Positions 6,187 through 7,512 of a stretch of 7,512 nucleotides of DNA are shown one piece after another. Each line of letters opens with the position of its first letter. Positions within the stretch are counted from its first letter, which is position 1. Below the pieces are notes generated by a model that made no database searches, was not told the DNA's origin, and saw only the letters and a program-made list of their open reading frames with translations. The stretch is taken from NCBI GenBank assembly GCA_019234035.1, contig JAFALX010000404.1, positions 1 to 7,512 of the forward strand, read 5' to 3'. Both the position numbers and the translations under genes were made by a program. Source of the stretch: Candidatus Dormiibacterota bacterium. Lineage in GTDB: Bacteria > Chloroflexota > Dormibacteria > Aeolococcales > Aeolococcaceae.

Positions 6187-6316
6187 TCCGAGCAGCGTGT
6201 TGAAATGCTCGGCGAGCGAACCCATGGTGGTCAGGGCAAAAGATCCCCATGACGATGCCGCTGACGGTCAGGATCGTGCGCAGCTTGCGCCGCCACAAGT
6301 TTCGTGCGATCTCCAT
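6187..6316 (-). pseudogene. N-terminal fragment of an ABC transporter permease (FtsX/MacB-type), frameshifted
   Basis: ATG 6314-6316 starts a protein beginning MEIARNLWRRKLRTILTV, the usual N-terminus of FtsX/MacB-type permeases, with a GGGGGA ribosome site (complement of 6323-6328) 6 nt upstream. After codon 26 the family reading continues only if one base is skipped in a run of four T (complement of 6238-6241), giving ALTTMGSLAEHFNTLLG down to about 6187. There the permease stops, and ATPase sequence follows directly. Without correction, the frame from 6316 stays open through the ATPase part, giving a 115-residue chimera whose residues 27-43 are out-of-frame. The rest of the permease, including its other membrane helices, is missing. 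Confidence 0.72.
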
Positions 6317-6504
6317 CGCTGGTCCCCCGGTGGCAGGTTGTGTGACACCAATGTGTGCCCCCGCGCTCGAGGCCACCAGGGTCGAATGGCACCAACCGGC
6401 GAGGCCATTGCAACGGCGCCAACTGCGGCCGGGTCTATGGCATGAAACGCAGGCGCGGTCCAGCCGAGCCACCGAGGTCGGCCACTCGTGCGGCCTGCGA
6501 CGGC

Positions 6505-6915
6505 TCAGATTGCGCGGAATGCATCTCGACTGGCGACTTCGGAGGGGCGACTGGTCAGCGCGAGCAGCAGGATCGCGAGGCCGAGCGCTCCGATGACCGC
6601 CTGCAGCGGCTGCCATCCGATCAATGAGTACTCGACCACCTCGAACGCAACAACGCCGGTTGCGTACAGGACGCCGTAAAGCCACGCATGCGGCGCCTTG
6701 TGTCCTGTGAGAGCGGCGGCGACGAGACCGCCGCCGCCGACCAACAGCGCCAGCAGGATGCCAGGCACGAGGTAGTCGGCGAACGGCGTTCCCTTGAGGA
6801 CGGCCAGGTCCGCGGCAAGCAGCCGTCCGTCCGGCGCGGCTGCCAGCAGTACTCCCCCGCCCACGGCGGCGAGGCCGACAGACGCTTCGAGTCCGAATAG
6901 CAGCTTCCTCTTCAT
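6505..6915 (-). CDS. Small integral membrane protein, four predicted helices, function unknown
   Basis: The 136-residue protein opens with MKRKLLFG and has four hydrophobic stretches, at about 5-27, 48-70, 77-98 and 102-121. The first could also be read as a signal anchor. Glu92 and Glu95 within helix 3 (AFEVVEYSLIGW) are buried charges and may matter for function. Its C-terminus is a short polar tail. I do not recognise the family. The start ATG 6913-6915 is supported by GGAAG (complement of 6924-6928) 8 nt upstream and by the membrane-protein start pattern. The frame is open further up to 7191, but that extension is Arg/Cys-rich and lacks support. It is first in the minus-strand train and divergent from the universal stress gene. 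The 188 nt from here to the ABC remnant (6317-6504) hold no gene I can support; AATGGC/GCCATT (6385-6390/6404-6409) is a weak inverted repeat there. Confidence 0.72.
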   Translation of the reverse strand: MKRKLLFGLEASVGLAAVGGGVLLAAAPDGRLLAADLAVLKGTPFADYLVPGILLALLVGGGGLVAAALTGHKAPHAWLYGVLYATGVVAFEVVEYSLIGWQPLQAVIGALGLAILLLALTSRPSEVASRDAFRAI

Positions 6916-7088
6916 AGGTTCATCTTCCGCGTGATTGCCCCTTCGGCAACAGAGGCGATGGTCATATGGAAATCCGGCCGCAAGTCCCTTGGACGGCGAC
7001 CGCGACGATCCGCGAGTCGTCTCGGGACCAAGGTCACACCAGCAAGCGGCCGTCGCGCCCTGGCGAGGCGCCGCGCGATCGGGTGTCA

Positions 7089-7110
7089 ATGGTGGGAGCC
7101 GCGTCACCAT
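7089..7110. promoter_or_regulatory. Dyad symmetry just upstream of the universal stress gene
   Basis: ATGGTG (7089-7094) and CACCAT (7105-7110) form a perfect 6-bp inverted repeat around 10 nt, ending 4 nt before the ribosome site. It might be an operator or a 5'-leader hairpin. The rest of the divergent gap 6916-7124 (209 nt) must hold promoters for both sides, but I could not pick out convincing -35/-10 or sigma-54 elements. CCTTGG (6987-6992) and CCAAGG (7028-7033) are another short inverted pair. Confidence 0.25.
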
Positions 7111-7124
7111 CACCGGGGGATCGC

Positions 7125-7512
7125 ATGAACTCCACGTTCGTTGTCGGCATCGACGGTTCTGCCGCATCACTCGCCGCGCTTCGCTGGGCAATCGACCGCG
7201 CCCGCAGCAGCGCCAACAGCCGCATCGTGATCGTCCACGCTGCGCTCACCCTCTTTCCAGCCGATCACACCGGCAGAACCTTCTATCGCGAAGACGAGGC
7301 GGAGCGCTACTGGGATGACGTACGCGCGCGCGTCGAGCACGGGTACGCCGGCTGCGTGTGCGAAGCCGGCGTGCCCGTCGTCCCGAGGACCGTGGAAGGT
7401 GCACCGGCGGACGTGATCAACGCCGTCGCGGCACAGGAGGATGCTGACGTCATCGTCCTAGGCAACGCGCGGCACAGTGCGGTCGAAGAGTTGTGCCTGG
7501 GGAGCGTGGCGC
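7125..7512 (+). CDS. Universal stress protein (UspA family), 5' part
   Basis: 129 codons are present and the gene runs off the window. The N-terminus FVVGIDGSAASLAALRWAID is the classical UspA opening, with Asp10 as the adenine-contacting residue. VIVLGNARH (109-117) to LGSVA (125-129) matches the C-terminal nucleotide loop G-x2-G-x9-G-S/T in spacing, but the second Gly is replaced by Arg116 (G113, R116, G126, S127). ATP binding may therefore be altered. The usual family has about 140-150 residues per domain; a second Usp domain may follow. ATG 7125 has GGGGGA (7115-7120) 4 nt upstream; an in-frame ATG at 7089 would add 12 residues but has no ribosome site. The gene is divergent from the membrane-protein gene, so a shared regulatory region is likely. 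Confidence 0.93.
   Translation, partial: MNSTFVVGIDGSAASLAALRWAIDRARSSANSRIVIVHAALTLFPADHTGRTFYREDEAERYWDDVRARVEHGYAGCVCEAGVPVVPRTVEGAPADVINAVAAQEDADVIVLGNARHSAVEELCLGSVA

Noticed and set aside
6916..7191. N-terminal extension of the small membrane-protein frame
   Set aside because: The added part is Arg/Cys-rich, crosses the usp start region and lacks a ribosome site. ATG 6915 has GGAAG upstream and starts a typical membrane N-terminus.

Overview
This is a GC-rich (clearly above 60%) bacterial window with dense, short-spaced genes. The base composition, the codon use and the gene set (two-subunit-style 2-oxoacid:ferredoxin oxidoreductase, wax-ester/diacylglycerol acyltransferase, CBS-BON protein, universal stress protein) suggest a soil or sediment bacterium, for example Acidobacteriota (Vicinamibacteria-like) or a deltaproteobacterial lineage. 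That taxonomic guess is inference, and no marker gene here settles it.

Left part, plus strand (1-4122): a tightly packed operon. It opens with the 3' end of a gene that is probably the alpha subunit (PorA) of a 2-oxoacid:ferredoxin oxidoreductase. Next come the thiamine-diphosphate beta subunit (PorB, 87-1148), a GltD-like FAD/NAD(P) oxidoreductase fused to a polyferredoxin C-terminus (1148-2779), and a WS/DGAT acyltransferase (2776-4122). Junctions are 2 nt apart, 1 nt overlapping and 4 nt overlapping (ATGA), so these genes are surely co-transcribed. Read together, the set makes acyl-CoA and reduced ferredoxin, moves electrons between ferredoxin and a nicotinamide cofactor, and stores acyl groups as neutral lipid.

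Right part, minus strand (6915 down to 4295): a gene train convergent with the operon. In transcription order it holds a small four-helix membrane protein (6505-6915); a chimeric remnant of an ABC transporter in which a permease N-terminus is joined to an ATPase C-terminus (5969-6316); a CBS-CBS-BON protein (5239-5937); two small translationally coupled ORFs (5097-5225 and 4840-5100), the first preceded by a perfect Shine-Dalgarno sequence; and a small very acidic protein (4295-4552). Hairpin-forming repeats follow 4840 and lie in the convergent gap 4123-4294.

Right edge: a universal stress protein gene starts at 7125 on the plus strand, divergent from the membrane protein, and runs off the window.

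WS/DGAT, CBS-domain and Usp proteins are the gene classes that make up the mycobacterial DosR dormancy regulon. Here they sit beside an anaerobic-type 2-oxoacid oxidoreductase. I read the window as part of a low-oxygen or energy-stress island. This is inference from gene content; I found no DosR-type operator that I could defend. No tRNA, rRNA, CRISPR array, insertion sequence or prophage gene was seen.
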